Shown: positions 1-9,006 of the stretch, piece after piece
Layout: every line of letters starts with the position of its first letter
How positions within the stretch are numbered: position 1 is the stretch's first letter
NCBI GenBank assembly: GCA_949498175.1
Contig: CATDDF010000095.1
Span: 1-32,327, forward strand
Source: Alphaproteobacteria bacterium
Lineage (GTDB): Bacteria > Pseudomonadota > Alphaproteobacteria > RS24
Length of the DNA: 32,327 bases
Reading direction: 5' to 3'
Notes under the pieces: generated by a model
Seen by the model: the letters and a program-made list of their open reading frames with translations, nothing else
What the model was told of the DNA's origin: nothing
Databases searched by the model: none
Translations under genes and position numbers: made by a program

Positions 1-61
<61 letters not shown>

Positions 62-365
62 CGTGGAAGATATATAGCGGCTTATCGCCTGACTGGCTAT
101 CGGCATTATGCATAAGTTCAACCGATGCGCCGCACTCCTATTGTCGATGACCCAAAACAAGCGCATACTGGCGCGGTCTTGAGAGCCGGATTGGGGGGAT
201 CATGCTTGTGGACGGCAAAAACAACCATCAAATGGCCCGTTTTGGGTGGTGGCGCGATAAGCTGACAGCCCTCGACAAACTCCTGTTTTATGGTGTGCGA
301 AGGCCTATCGGGTCAATCAAGACACATAAACAATTCTTTTGGGCCTGTGCGTGGGCAGCGTGCAA

Positions 366-1916
366 ATGTCACTGAGCCGCAAAATAACAAGCCTGAAATT
401 ATGGCAGAAAATTTTTCTGTCGCTCGGCGTTTTCGCGCTCGGCTTTGCCGGTTTTACCTATTGGTATTTCGCAACACGCGATGCGCGCGAGCCGTCCATG
501 CTGGCTTTCGGTGTCCATTGCGCAGGCTGTCACGGGGTTGATTTGACGGGATCGAAAGAAGCGCCTCGGCTTATCGGGCGCGATTTGGTGCATGGCGACG
601 ACCATGCCGCGCTCATCCAAGCGCTGAGCGGTCATAGCGCATTGCCGGTTTGGCATGATTGGCAAGATGAATTGCCGGAAAAACTGATTAAGGGGATTGC
701 GCTTTATGTCAGCGAACGGCGGCAAGATTATGTCTCGACCGCTGCCTCTTATCAATTCGTACCGCAAGAAAGAACCGTCAGCTCGCAATATCATGATTTT
801 ACGCTGCACCGCGTCACCGCGCTTCAAAGCCGCCCCTATGCGCTGACCGTTCTGCCCGACGGAAATCTCCTGGTCGGTGAAAAAACCCGCGGCCTGTCGC
901 TTATCAAGGGCGGGCAACAAGGCGCGCTCATTCTAGGCACGCCGCGCGTTTGGGACACGATTTTGAGCGTGCGCGGGGCTTGGCTGAATTTGGGAATTAT
1001 GCTGGATATCGCCCTTCACCCCGAATTTGACGAAAATGGCTGGATTTATATTTCGCACACGGATCGCTGCTGGTTGGATTGCGGTGCGCTTGTGCCGGTC
1101 ACTATGGTTCGGGTTTTGCGCGGCCGCATTGCAAACGGTCAATGGGTCGACGAAGAAATCATCTGGTCCGTGCATCGCGATCATTATACGCCCGTGCCCG
1201 ACGGGGTGGCGGCGGGGCGGCTGGCTTTTGACAAATCGGGATATTTATATATTTCGATTGGCGGCAAAAATACCTATGACAAGCTGCACGATTTGGATAC
1301 GCCTTTCGGCAAAATACACCGTGTGCGCGATGATGGATATGTGCCGCCGGACAATCCTTATTTCGTAGCGGCCGAAAACCGCTCTGCCAGTTCCACCCGG
1401 CATACCGTTTGGAGCATCGGGCATCGCACCGGACAAGGATTGGCAAGCCATCCCGACACGGGGGCCATATGGAATGCGGAAATGGGGCCACGCGGCGGTG
1501 ATGAGATTAACCTCATTCGCGGCGGCGGCAATTATGGCTGGCCGCTCTATACAAACGGATTGGATTATAATGGCGATTGGGTGCGTATCGGTGAAGATTT
1601 GGGGCTTGATTTTGCGCTTGATGACACTTATTTGCCGACCGTCGATTTCTCGCCCGCCCCGGCCCTGTCCAATTTAAGCTTTCATCAGGGCAAGGCCTTT
1701 GCCCGATGGAATGGCGATGCGCTGGTCGGGTCATTGAAAGCGGGCACGCTTTACCGCATTCGCTTGGGCGCAGACCGGGCGCTCGAAATTGAGAAATTAC
1801 TGCAAAATTTCGGGCGCATACGCGATGTCGCCATTGCGCCGCAGGGGGAGGTTTATCTGGCTCTGGAACATGGCAAGGCCGGCTCGGTATGGCGCTTGCG
1901 GCCAATGCGGAATTGA
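366..1916 (+). CDS. Membrane-anchored or secreted cytochrome c / PQQ-type soluble aldose sugar dehydrogenase (YliI/sorbosone dehydrogenase-like) fusion
   Basis: N-terminal hydrophobic segment (IFLSLGVFALGFAGFTYWYF), CxxCH heme motif (CAGCH), then GSDH-like beta-propeller motifs (YISHTDR, GRLAFDKSGYLYISIGG, WSIGHRTGQGLASHP, EMGPRGGDEINLIRGGGNYGWP). ORF track begins at TTG 339; ATG 366 is an alternative start. Confidence 0.85.
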   Translation: MSLSRKITSLKLWQKIFLSLGVFALGFAGFTYWYFATRDAREPSMLAFGVHCAGCHGVDLTGSKEAPRLIGRDLVHGDDHAALIQALSGHSALPVWHDWQDELPEKLIKGIALYVSERRQDYVSTAASYQFVPQERTVSSQYHDFTLHRVTALQSRPYALTVLPDGNLLVGEKTRGLSLIKGGQQGALILGTPRVWDTILSVRGAWLNLGIMLDIALHPEFDENGWIYISHTDRCWLDCGALVPVTMVRVLRGRIANGQWVDEEIIWSVHRDHYTPVPDGVAAGRLAFDKSGYLYISIGGKNTYDKLHDLDTPFGKIHRVRDDGYVPPDNPYFVAAENRSASSTRHTVWSIGHRTGQGLASHPDTGAIWNAEMGPRGGDEINLIRGGGNYGWPLYTNGLDYNGDWVRIGEDLGLDFALDDTYLPTVDFSPAPALSNLSFHQGKAFARWNGDALVGSLKAGTLYRIRLGADRALEIEKLLQNFGRIRDVAIAPQGEVYLALEHGKAGSVWRLRPMRN

Positions 1917-1944
1917 CGCGCGTATGAGGTGGTGCCTCGCTGTC

Positions 1945-2352
1945 TTAATGCGGCTTTTGCATCAATTCAACCAGCACACCGCCCATATCTTTGGGATGCA
2001 CAAAAATAATTTCCGTGCCGTGCGCGCCAATGCGAGGCGCGCCCAAAACACGCGCCCCTTTGGCGACCATGTCATCGCGCGCCGCATATAAATCATCGAC
2101 TTCAAAACAGATATGATGCTGACCGCCTTCAGGGTTGTTTTTCAAAAAACCGGCAATCGGGCTTTTGTCGTCAATCGGCTCAATCAGCTCAATCTGGCTG
2201 TTCGGCACATCGACAAAACATACCCAGACGCCCTGTTCTTCCATTTTAAACCTGTTGTGGATTTTGGTCGCGCCCAACACATCGCGATAGAGTGCGATTG
2301 ATTTTTCAATTGACGGGGTCGCAACACCGACATGGTTCAAACGTCCAATCAT
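1945..2352 (-). CDS. mce: Methylmalonyl-CoA epimerase (VOC family)
   Basis: 135 aa; LNHVGVATPSIEKSIALYRDVLG, GGQHHICFEVDD, HPKDMGGVLVELMQ. Confidence 0.9.
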   Translation of the reverse strand: MIGRLNHVGVATPSIEKSIALYRDVLGATKIHNRFKMEEQGVWVCFVDVPNSQIELIEPIDDKSPIAGFLKNNPEGGQHHICFEVDDLYAARDDMVAKGARVLGAPRIGAHGTEIIFVHPKDMGGVLVELMQKPH

Positions 2353-2363
2353 AATTCTCTCCC

Positions 2364-3287
2364 TTAAGAGGTCAGTTTCAAAAATACGTTTTCCAGCTCA
2401 GCGCCGCGCGTGTCGAGATCGGCAATATCAACACCGTTCTCGTTTAATTGCGCAATCACCGCACCGGCCGGTATGAGGCCCGGATTATAGGTGACGGCCA
2501 AACGGCCGTCCTCGGTCAGCTTGGCGTCCAGCCCGTCAAGGGACGGCGCGGTGGCCAAAGGCGAAGCGGGGCGCACCAAAAGCGTCTTATTGTCAATCTG
2601 CGACAGCAAGTTTTGCGTGCTGTCGCAAGCGCGCAATTCGCCTTGGTCGATAATGGCAATCGTGTCGCATAATTCCTCCGCCTCTTCCAAATAATGGGTG
2701 GTCAAGACAATGGTGACACCGGCTTTATTCAATTCGAGCACATAATCCCAAAGCTGACGGCGCAGTTCAATATCAACCCCCGCGGTCGGCTCATCCAAAA
2801 CCAAAACAGGCGGATTGTGCACCAGAGCTTTGGCGACCAAAAGGCGGCGGCGCATGCCGCCCGATAAGGTGCGCGCATAGGCATCGAGCTTGTCATCCAG
2901 CCCCATGGCGGTAAGGATTTCCAATGTGCGGCGCTGGCTTTTCGGCACGCCATACATGCCGGCCTGTAAATCCATAATCTCGCCCGGCGTAAAAAACGGA
3001 TCGATGGAAAGCTCTTGCGGCACAATGCCAATGGAAGCGCGCGCTTGGCGCGGGTTTTGCTCAATATCAAACCCCCAAATCTCGGCCGCGCCGCCGCTTT
3101 TTACTACCATGCCCGCAAGAATATTGATAAAGGTCGATTTGCCCGCCCCATTGGGGCCCAGTAGGCCGAAAATCGAGCCGCGCGGAACCGCCAAATCAAT
3201 GCCTTTCAAGGCTTGTTTGGCCGCCGTGGGGCCAACCGCTTTATAGGTTTTGGTCAGGCCTTTGGCCCGTAACGCATATTCTTGCAT
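2364..3287 (-). CDS. ABC transporter ATP-binding protein (ABC-2 export type, YadG/CcmA-like)
   Basis: Walker A GPNGAGKST, signature LSGGMRRRL, Walker B VLVLDEPTAGVD, H-loop TTHYLEEAEEL. Start set at MQEYALRAKGL (ATG at 3287); the ORF upstream of it looks non-coding. Confidence 0.9.
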   Translation of the reverse strand: MQEYALRAKGLTKTYKAVGPTAAKQALKGIDLAVPRGSIFGLLGPNGAGKSTFINILAGMVVKSGGAAEIWGFDIEQNPRQARASIGIVPQELSIDPFFTPGEIMDLQAGMYGVPKSQRRTLEILTAMGLDDKLDAYARTLSGGMRRRLLVAKALVHNPPVLVLDEPTAGVDIELRRQLWDYVLELNKAGVTIVLTTHYLEEAEELCDTIAIIDQGELRACDSTQNLLSQIDNKTLLVRPASPLATAPSLDGLDAKLTEDGRLAVTYNPGLIPAGAVIAQLNENGVDIADLDTRGAELENVFLKLTS

Positions 3288-3412
3288 GGTGAAAACTCCT
3301 GAACCTTGTCTAGCATTTATGTTCTGGGGAATAAATCGGCAAATCGGTTTTGCTGTCTTGTCTTGGCGCGGCACGCGGCTACAGTTGAAGATAGATTCGA
3401 CGGGAGCGCAGA

Positions 3413-6268
3413 TTGGCTGAAGCAAAACTAGGCAAAAAAGACCATCTCTATTTGGTTGACGGCTCGGGCTATATTTTCCGCGCCTATCACGCCTTGCCGC
3501 CCTTGACGCGCAAGTCGGACGGTCTGCCGGTCGGGGCGGTGTCGGGCTTTTGCAATATGCTGGTCAAATTATTGAACGATATGGGGGCGCAGGAAACGCC
3601 GACCCATTTGGCGGTGATTTTTGACGCTTCGGGCAAAAGTTTCCGCAATGAGATTTACCCCGATTATAAAGCCCATCGCCCGCCCGCCCCGGAAGATTTG
3701 GTGCCGCAATTCCCGCTCGTACGCGAAGCGGTCAAAGCCTTTGATATTCCGGCCATTGAGCTTGAGGGTTTTGAGGCCGACGACCTTATTGCCGCCTATG
3801 CCGACGCCGGCGCCGCCCAAGGCGCGCGCGTCACCATTGTCTCGTCGGATAAGGATTTAATGCAGCTGGTGAGCGATAAAATCGACATGGTCGATACGAT
3901 GAAGGATAGATTCATCAATGCAGCCGGTGTGGTGGAAAAATTTGGCGTCGGCCCCGATAAGGTTATCGATGTGCAGGCTTTGGCCGGTGACAGTGTCGAT
4001 AATGTGCCGGGCGTGCCGGGTATTGGCATTAAAACCGCGGCACAATTGATTGAGGAATATGGCGATCTCGATACGCTCTTGGCGCGCGCTGAAGAGATTA
4101 AACAAAACAAACGGCGCGAGAATTTGATTGAATTTGCCGAGCAAGCGCGCATCAGCCGCGAACTGGTGACGCTGAAACGTGACACCCCCATGCCCGTCGG
4201 TTTTGCCGATATGGCGCTGAGTACGCCTGAGGGCGACAGACTGATCGGTTTTGCCAAAGCGATGGAGTTCAACACGCTGACCAAAAGATTGGCCGAACGT
4301 TATGGCTGGACAGTTGATGATTTTGAAGCCAGCGCCGCTTTGGCGGCAGATGACGCACGGCCCGCACCAATGGCCGAAAATGCAGGTGATTATCGTGCCC
4401 TGCCGGCTCAGATGCCGGCGCTCGATACGGGCAGCTATGATTGCATTAGTGATGGCGACACGCTTGCCGGATTTATAGCGCGCGCCTATGAGACCGGGAT
4501 TGTGGCCATTGATACCGAAACCGACGGGCTGGATGCCATGCAATGTCGTTTGGTCGGCGTGTCATTGGCGGTCGCGCCCGGTGAGGCCGCCTATATGCCA
4601 TTGGCGCATGGGGCGGGTGACGGGCTTGCCTTGGAAGATGAGACACCGCCGCAAATCGATGAACGCCTGGCACTCGATATGTTGGCCCCGCTTTTGGCTG
4701 ACCCGTCGGTCAAAAAAGTTTTGCAGAACGCCAAATTCGACACGCAAATTCTGGCCCGTTATGGGCTGGTAATGAACGGCTTTGACGACACCATGCTGAT
4801 GTCTTATGCGCTCGATGCGGGCAATCACGGTCATGGCATGGATGCGCTGGCGCAAAAATATCTCGGCCATGCGCCGTTACCGATTAAGGAATTATTGGGC
4901 AGCGGCAAAAACCAAATCACCTTTGACCAAGTGCCGATAGACAAGGCGACGGCCTATGCGGCGGAAGATGCCGATGTCACTTTGCGGCTTTATAAACATT
5001 TGCAGCCGCGCTTGCTGGCGGACCATATGATGAGCGTTTATGAAACCACGGAACGGCCCTTGGTCGAGGTGCTGCGCGCCATGGAAGCGGAAGGGGTGGC
5101 GGTCGATCGCGCCGTGTTGTCGCGCCTGTCGGGTGAGTTTGCGCAAAAAATGGCGGCGATGGAGGCCGAGATTTACGAGACGGCGGGCCAAGATTTCAAT
5201 ATTGCCAGCCCCAAACAATTGGGCGAAATCCTGTTCGATAAAATGGCGCTGTCCGGTGGCAAGAAAACCAAAACCGGCGCTTGGGGCACCGGTGCCGATG
5301 TGCTGGAGAGCCTCGCCGCTGAGGGGGTTTCTTTGGCGCAATTGGTGCTTGATTGGCGCGGCCTCGCCAAGCTGAAATCGACCTATACGGATGCGCTGCC
5401 CGAATTTATTCATCCTGAGACCGGGCGCATTCACACTTCTTATTCTTTGGCTGCGACGACGACCGGGCGCTTATCATCGTCAGATCCGAATTTGCAAAAT
5501 ATTCCGATACGCACGGAAGACGGGCGGCGCATCCGCACCGCCTTTATCGCAAGCGACGGCAATCAGCTGGTCAGCGCCGATTACAGCCAGATTGAATTGC
5601 GCGTATTGGCGCATATGGCCGATATTGAGGCGCTGAAAAACGCCTTTTTGAACGGCGATGATATTCACGCCATGACCGCGTCTGAAATGTTCAATGTGCC
5701 GATGGCCGAGATGACGGCGGAAGTGCGGCGCCGCGCCAAGGCGATTAATTTCGGCATAATTTACGGCATTTCCGCCTTTGGGCTGGCCAATCAGCTCGGC
5801 ATATCGCGCGGCGAAGCGGGCGATTACATCAAAGCCTATTTTGAGAAATTTCCCGGCATTAAGGATTATATGGAGCATGTGAAGGCGGAAGCGAAAGCGC
5901 AAGGCTATGTCACCACATTATTCGGGCGCAAAGTGCATGTGCCGGAAATCAACGCCAAAATTCCGGCGCGCAAAGCCTTTGCCGAGCGTGCCGCCATTAA
6001 TGCACCGATACAGGGCACGGCGGCCGATATTATCCGCCGCGCCATGGTGCACATGCCCGATGCCTTGGCTCAAGCCAAGCTGAAAGACGCCAAAATGCTG
6101 CTGCAAGTGCATGATGAGTTGATCTTTGAAGCACCGCAAAAAGACTGTGAAAAACTCATCAAAATCGTTAAATCGACGATGGAAAGCGCCTGCGCGCCGC
6201 GTTTGAGCCTCTCTGTGCCGCTTTTGGTCGATGCCAAAGCGGCAAATAACTGGGAAGAGGCGCATTAA
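3413..6268 (+). CDS. polA: DNA polymerase I, with 5'-3' exonuclease, 3'-5' exonuclease and polymerase domains
   Basis: 951 aa; YLVDGSGYIFRAYHALPPL, GFEADDLIA, DNVPGVPGIGIKTA, 3'-5' exo motif AIDTETDGL, polymerase motifs SADYSQIELRVLAH, RRRAKAINFGIIYG, LLQVHDELIFE. TTG start preceded by GGGAG. Confidence 0.97.
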   Translation: MAEAKLGKKDHLYLVDGSGYIFRAYHALPPLTRKSDGLPVGAVSGFCNMLVKLLNDMGAQETPTHLAVIFDASGKSFRNEIYPDYKAHRPPAPEDLVPQFPLVREAVKAFDIPAIELEGFEADDLIAAYADAGAAQGARVTIVSSDKDLMQLVSDKIDMVDTMKDRFINAAGVVEKFGVGPDKVIDVQALAGDSVDNVPGVPGIGIKTAAQLIEEYGDLDTLLARAEEIKQNKRRENLIEFAEQARISRELVTLKRDTPMPVGFADMALSTPEGDRLIGFAKAMEFNTLTKRLAERYGWTVDDFEASAALAADDARPAPMAENAGDYRALPAQMPALDTGSYDCISDGDTLAGFIARAYETGIVAIDTETDGLDAMQCRLVGVSLAVAPGEAAYMPLAHGAGDGLALEDETPPQIDERLALDMLAPLLADPSVKKVLQNAKFDTQILARYGLVMNGFDDTMLMSYALDAGNHGHGMDALAQKYLGHAPLPIKELLGSGKNQITFDQVPIDKATAYAAEDADVTLRLYKHLQPRLLADHMMSVYETTERPLVEVLRAMEAEGVAVDRAVLSRLSGEFAQKMAAMEAEIYETAGQDFNIASPKQLGEILFDKMALSGGKKTKTGAWGTGADVLESLAAEGVSLAQLVLDWRGLAKLKSTYTDALPEFIHPETGRIHTSYSLAATTTGRLSSSDPNLQNIPIRTEDGRRIRTAFIASDGNQLVSADYSQIELRVLAHMADIEALKNAFLNGDDIHAMTASEMFNVPMAEMTAEVRRRAKAINFGIIYGISAFGLANQLGISRGEAGDYIKAYFEKFPGIKDYMEHVKAEAKAQGYVTTLFGRKVHVPEINAKIPARKAFAERAAINAPIQGTAADIIRRAMVHMPDALAQAKLKDAKMLLQVHDELIFEAPQKDCEKLIKIVKSTMESACAPRLSLSVPLLVDAKAANNWEEAH

Positions 6269-6333
6269 TAATATTAATTATTTAATATAATACTACTATT
6301 TTGAATCTTTTACAGGTTTATGCCATTAAATGG

Positions 6334-6360
6334 AAAAAGGCGGGGTTGAGACCCCGCCTT
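6334..6360 (-). terminator. Rho-independent terminator candidate downstream of pckA
   Basis: Perfect 10-bp stem AAGGCGGGGT-TGAG-ACCCCGCCTT (6337-6360). On the - strand the stem ends in a T-run (CCTTTTTCC). Located ~80 bp past the pckA stop. Confidence 0.65.
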
Positions 6361-6411
6361 GAGTTCAAATCCCGTTTGATTGTGAGACTGTTTCGCCCGT
6401 CATACACGCTT

Positions 6412-6431
6412 CGCTTGCCGTCCGGCAAGCG
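6412..6431. repeat. Short intergenic inverted repeat
   Basis: CGCTTGCCG-TC-CGGCAAGCG, perfect 9-bp arms, in the polA/pckA convergent gap. Confidence 0.6.
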
Positions 6432-6442
6432 GGCACTTTTAG

Positions 6443-8044
6443 TCACTCAGCAGCGAGCGCCGCGGCTTTCACATTATCATCGACATGCTCGATAAATTTG
6501 GCAAAATTATCGACAAACATGGCGACCAGCTTGGCCGCTTGCGCATCATAAGCCTGTTTATCGGCCCATGTGTCGCGCGGATTGAGGATTGAACCGTCAA
6601 CGCCGGGCACGGCGACCGGCACATCAAAACCGAAATTCTCATCTTGACGGAACTCGACAGTGTTCAAGCTGCCGTCGAGCGCGGCCGATAAAAGCGCACG
6701 GGTTTCTTTAATCGGCATGCGATTGCCGATGCCGTAAGACCCGCCCGTCCAACCGGTATTGACGAGCCAGCATTTGGCATCATGCTCGGCAATCAGATCG
6801 CGCAACAAATTGCCATATTCCGACGGGTGGCGCGGCATGAAGGGCGCGCCGAAACAGGTTGAAAAGGTCGCTTCCGGCTCGGTCACGCCTTTTTCCGTGC
6901 CTGCCACTTTGGCGGTGTAACCGGACAGGAAGTGATACATGGCTTGACTCGGCGTCAGGCGCGAAATGGGCGGCAAAACGCCAAATGCATCCGCCGTCAG
7001 CATGATAATACTTTTCGGATGCCCGGCCGTTCCGGTTTCCGACGCATTGGGAATGAATGAGAGCGGGTAAGCGCCGCGCGAATTTTCGGCCAGCGAATTA
7101 TCATCGAAATCCAATTCGCGGGTCGCCGGATCCATAACGACATTTTCCAACACTGTGCCGAAGCGCTTGGTGGTGGCAAAAATTTCCGGCTCGGCTTCTT
7201 CCGACAGATTGATCATTTTGGCGTAACAGCCGCCTTCAAAATTGAACACGCCATTTTCCGACCAGCCATGCTCATCATCGCCGACCAATTCGCGATTGGG
7301 ATCCGCCGAAAGCGTTGTTTTGCCGGTGCCGCTCAGGCCGAAAAATACCGCGCTGTCGCCGTCTTTGCCGACATTGACCGAGCAATGCATCGGCATAACG
7401 CGCTTGGGCGGCAAAGTATAATTGAGCATGGAGAAGACGGATTTTTTGGTCTCGCCGGCATAAGAGGTGCCGCATATCAGCACGATTTTCTTGTCAAAAT
7501 TGACTGCAATCATGGTCTCTGAGCGGCTGCCATGGCGCGCCGCATCGGCCTTGAAGCCGGGGAAATTCATAATGACGAATTCAGGGTCAAAACCGTCCAG
7601 TTCATCTTCCTGCGGCTCGATGAGCAGGTTTTGAATAAACAGAGAATGCCAGGCCAATTCGGTAACGACACGGGTTGCCAAGCGATGTGTTTTATCGGCG
7701 CCGCCAAACAAATCCTGAACCAGTAATTCCTTGCCTTCGGCATAGGCCAGCATGTCTTCATGCAAAGCATCGAACTGTTCGGCAGTGATGGATTTATTAT
7801 TATCCCACCAAATATTATCTTCCGTCGTCGCATCGCGAACGATGAATTTATCTTGCGCCGAGCGTCCCGTATGGGCGCCGGTTTTTACCAAAAGCGGGCC
7901 GCTGGCAGCAATTTCGCCTTCGCCGCGCGCCAGCGCCATTTCATAAATCTCGGAGGGGCGCAAATTCCAATAAATGGCCGCTGCTTTCTCCAAACCCTGC
8001 TGGTCAACGCCGTTCGAACTCATGTGAAAACCGCTTTGCTGCAT
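6443..8044 (-). CDS. pckA: Phosphoenolpyruvate carboxykinase (ATP)
   Basis: [70 protein letters not shown]. Start placed at MQQSGFH behind a GGAGGA SD; the ORF track extends to 8092. Confidence 0.96.
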   Translation of the reverse strand: MQQSGFHMSSNGVDQQGLEKAAAIYWNLRPSEIYEMALARGEGEIAASGPLLVKTGAHTGRSAQDKFIVRDATTEDNIWWDNNKSITAEQFDALHEDMLAYAEGKELLVQDLFGGADKTHRLATRVVTELAWHSLFIQNLLIEPQEDELDGFDPEFVIMNFPGFKADAARHGSRSETMIAVNFDKKIVLICGTSYAGETKKSVFSMLNYTLPPKRVMPMHCSVNVGKDGDSAVFFGLSGTGKTTLSADPNRELVGDDEHGWSENGVFNFEGGCYAKMINLSEEAEPEIFATTKRFGTVLENVVMDPATRELDFDDNSLAENSRGAYPLSFIPNASETGTAGHPKSIIMLTADAFGVLPPISRLTPSQAMYHFLSGYTAKVAGTEKGVTEPEATFSTCFGAPFMPRHPSEYGNLLRDLIAEHDAKCWLVNTGWTGGSYGIGNRMPIKETRALLSAALDGSLNTVEFRQDENFGFDVPVAVPGVDGSILNPRDTWADKQAYDAQAAKLVAMFVDNFAKFIEHVDDNVKAAALAAE

Positions 8045-8286
8045 AATGGCATATCCTCCGAAGTCTCGCCTGTTTAGAGGCGGACGCTGCATGAAACTTC
8101 CCCATTATATATGCGACTGCTCGCGCTGACGCAAGCGCGGCCGCTGAGGCGCGCCGTAAGTCTGCCACAATTCTGTTGATGGTTGTTATGGGGCGATGAC
8201 ACGCCGACAGAGCAGCGTGCAAAACCCTTTCTAAGGGGGCGCGAAATGCCTAAACTCATAAATCACAGGCAATGAAGGGAAAGCCT

Positions 8287-9006
8287 ATGCCGCAAATCAT
8301 TCTGGTCGATGATGACGCCAATATTCTTGCCTCAGTGCGCATGGCACTGGAGGCAGAAGGCTTTGGCGTGCGCAGCTTTACCGATGGCGAAAGCGCGCTG
8401 GAAGGACTTGCTCAAAGCCCCGCCGATATCGGCATTTTCGACATAAAAATGCCCCGCATGGATGGCCTGGAATTGCTGAGAAAACTGCGCCAAACCAGCC
8501 AAATGCCGGTGGTTTTCCTGACCTCGAAGGATGATGAAATCGACGAAGTATTCGGGCTCAAAATGGGGGCCGATGATTATATCACCAAGCCGTTTTCGCA
8601 GCGCCTTTTGATCGAGCGCATTCGCGCCGTTTTGCGCCGCACCAAAGCGCGCCATGAAAGCGCACCTATCGGCCAAATCGCCACCGGCGATGAGGCGGGT
8701 CAGGTCATGATACGCGGAAGGCTGACTTTGGACGATGAACGCCATGATTGTTTATGGGGCGGCGCCGAAGTCGCCTTGACGGTTACGGAATTTATGATCC
8801 TTGATGCGCTGGCGCGCCGCCCGGGTGTGGTGAAAAGTCGCGACCAGCTCATGGATGCGGCTTATGATGACCAAATTTATGTCGATGACCGCACCATTGA
8901 CAGCCATATCAAACGGCTGCGCCGCAAATTTCGCCAGGTCGATAAGGATTTCGATGCCATCGAAACGCTTTATGGTGTCGGCTATAAATTTAAAGAAGTG
9001 AGCTAA
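8287..9006 (+). CDS. chvI: Two-component response regulator, OmpR/PhoB family (ChvI-like)
   Basis: Receiver domain [46 protein letters not shown]-terminal winged helix ([18 protein letters not shown]). Located between pckA and chvG/hprK. SD AAGGGA precedes ATG 8287; track starts at 8272. Confidence 0.92.
   Translation: MPQIILVDDDANILASVRMALEAEGFGVRSFTDGESALEGLAQSPADIGIFDIKMPRMDGLELLRKLRQTSQMPVVFLTSKDDEIDEVFGLKMGADDYITKPFSQRLLIERIRAVLRRTKARHESAPIGQIATGDEAGQVMIRGRLTLDDERHDCLWGGAEVALTVTEFMILDALARRPGVVKSRDQLMDAAYDDQIYVDDRTIDSHIKRLRRKFRQVDKDFDAIETLYGVGYKFKEVS

Noticed and set aside
6265-6290. CtrA-type TTAA-N7-TTAA site in the polA/pckA gap
   Set aside because: Three TTAA words occur, but the spacings are 5 and 4 (13 for the outer pair), not 7, and the location is between convergent gene ends.
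6337-6385. tRNA remnant suggested by GAGTTCAAATCCCG after the hairpin
   Set aside because: The putative T-stem does not pair (TTGAG versus CCCGT) and no D-arm, anticodon arm or acceptor stem is present.
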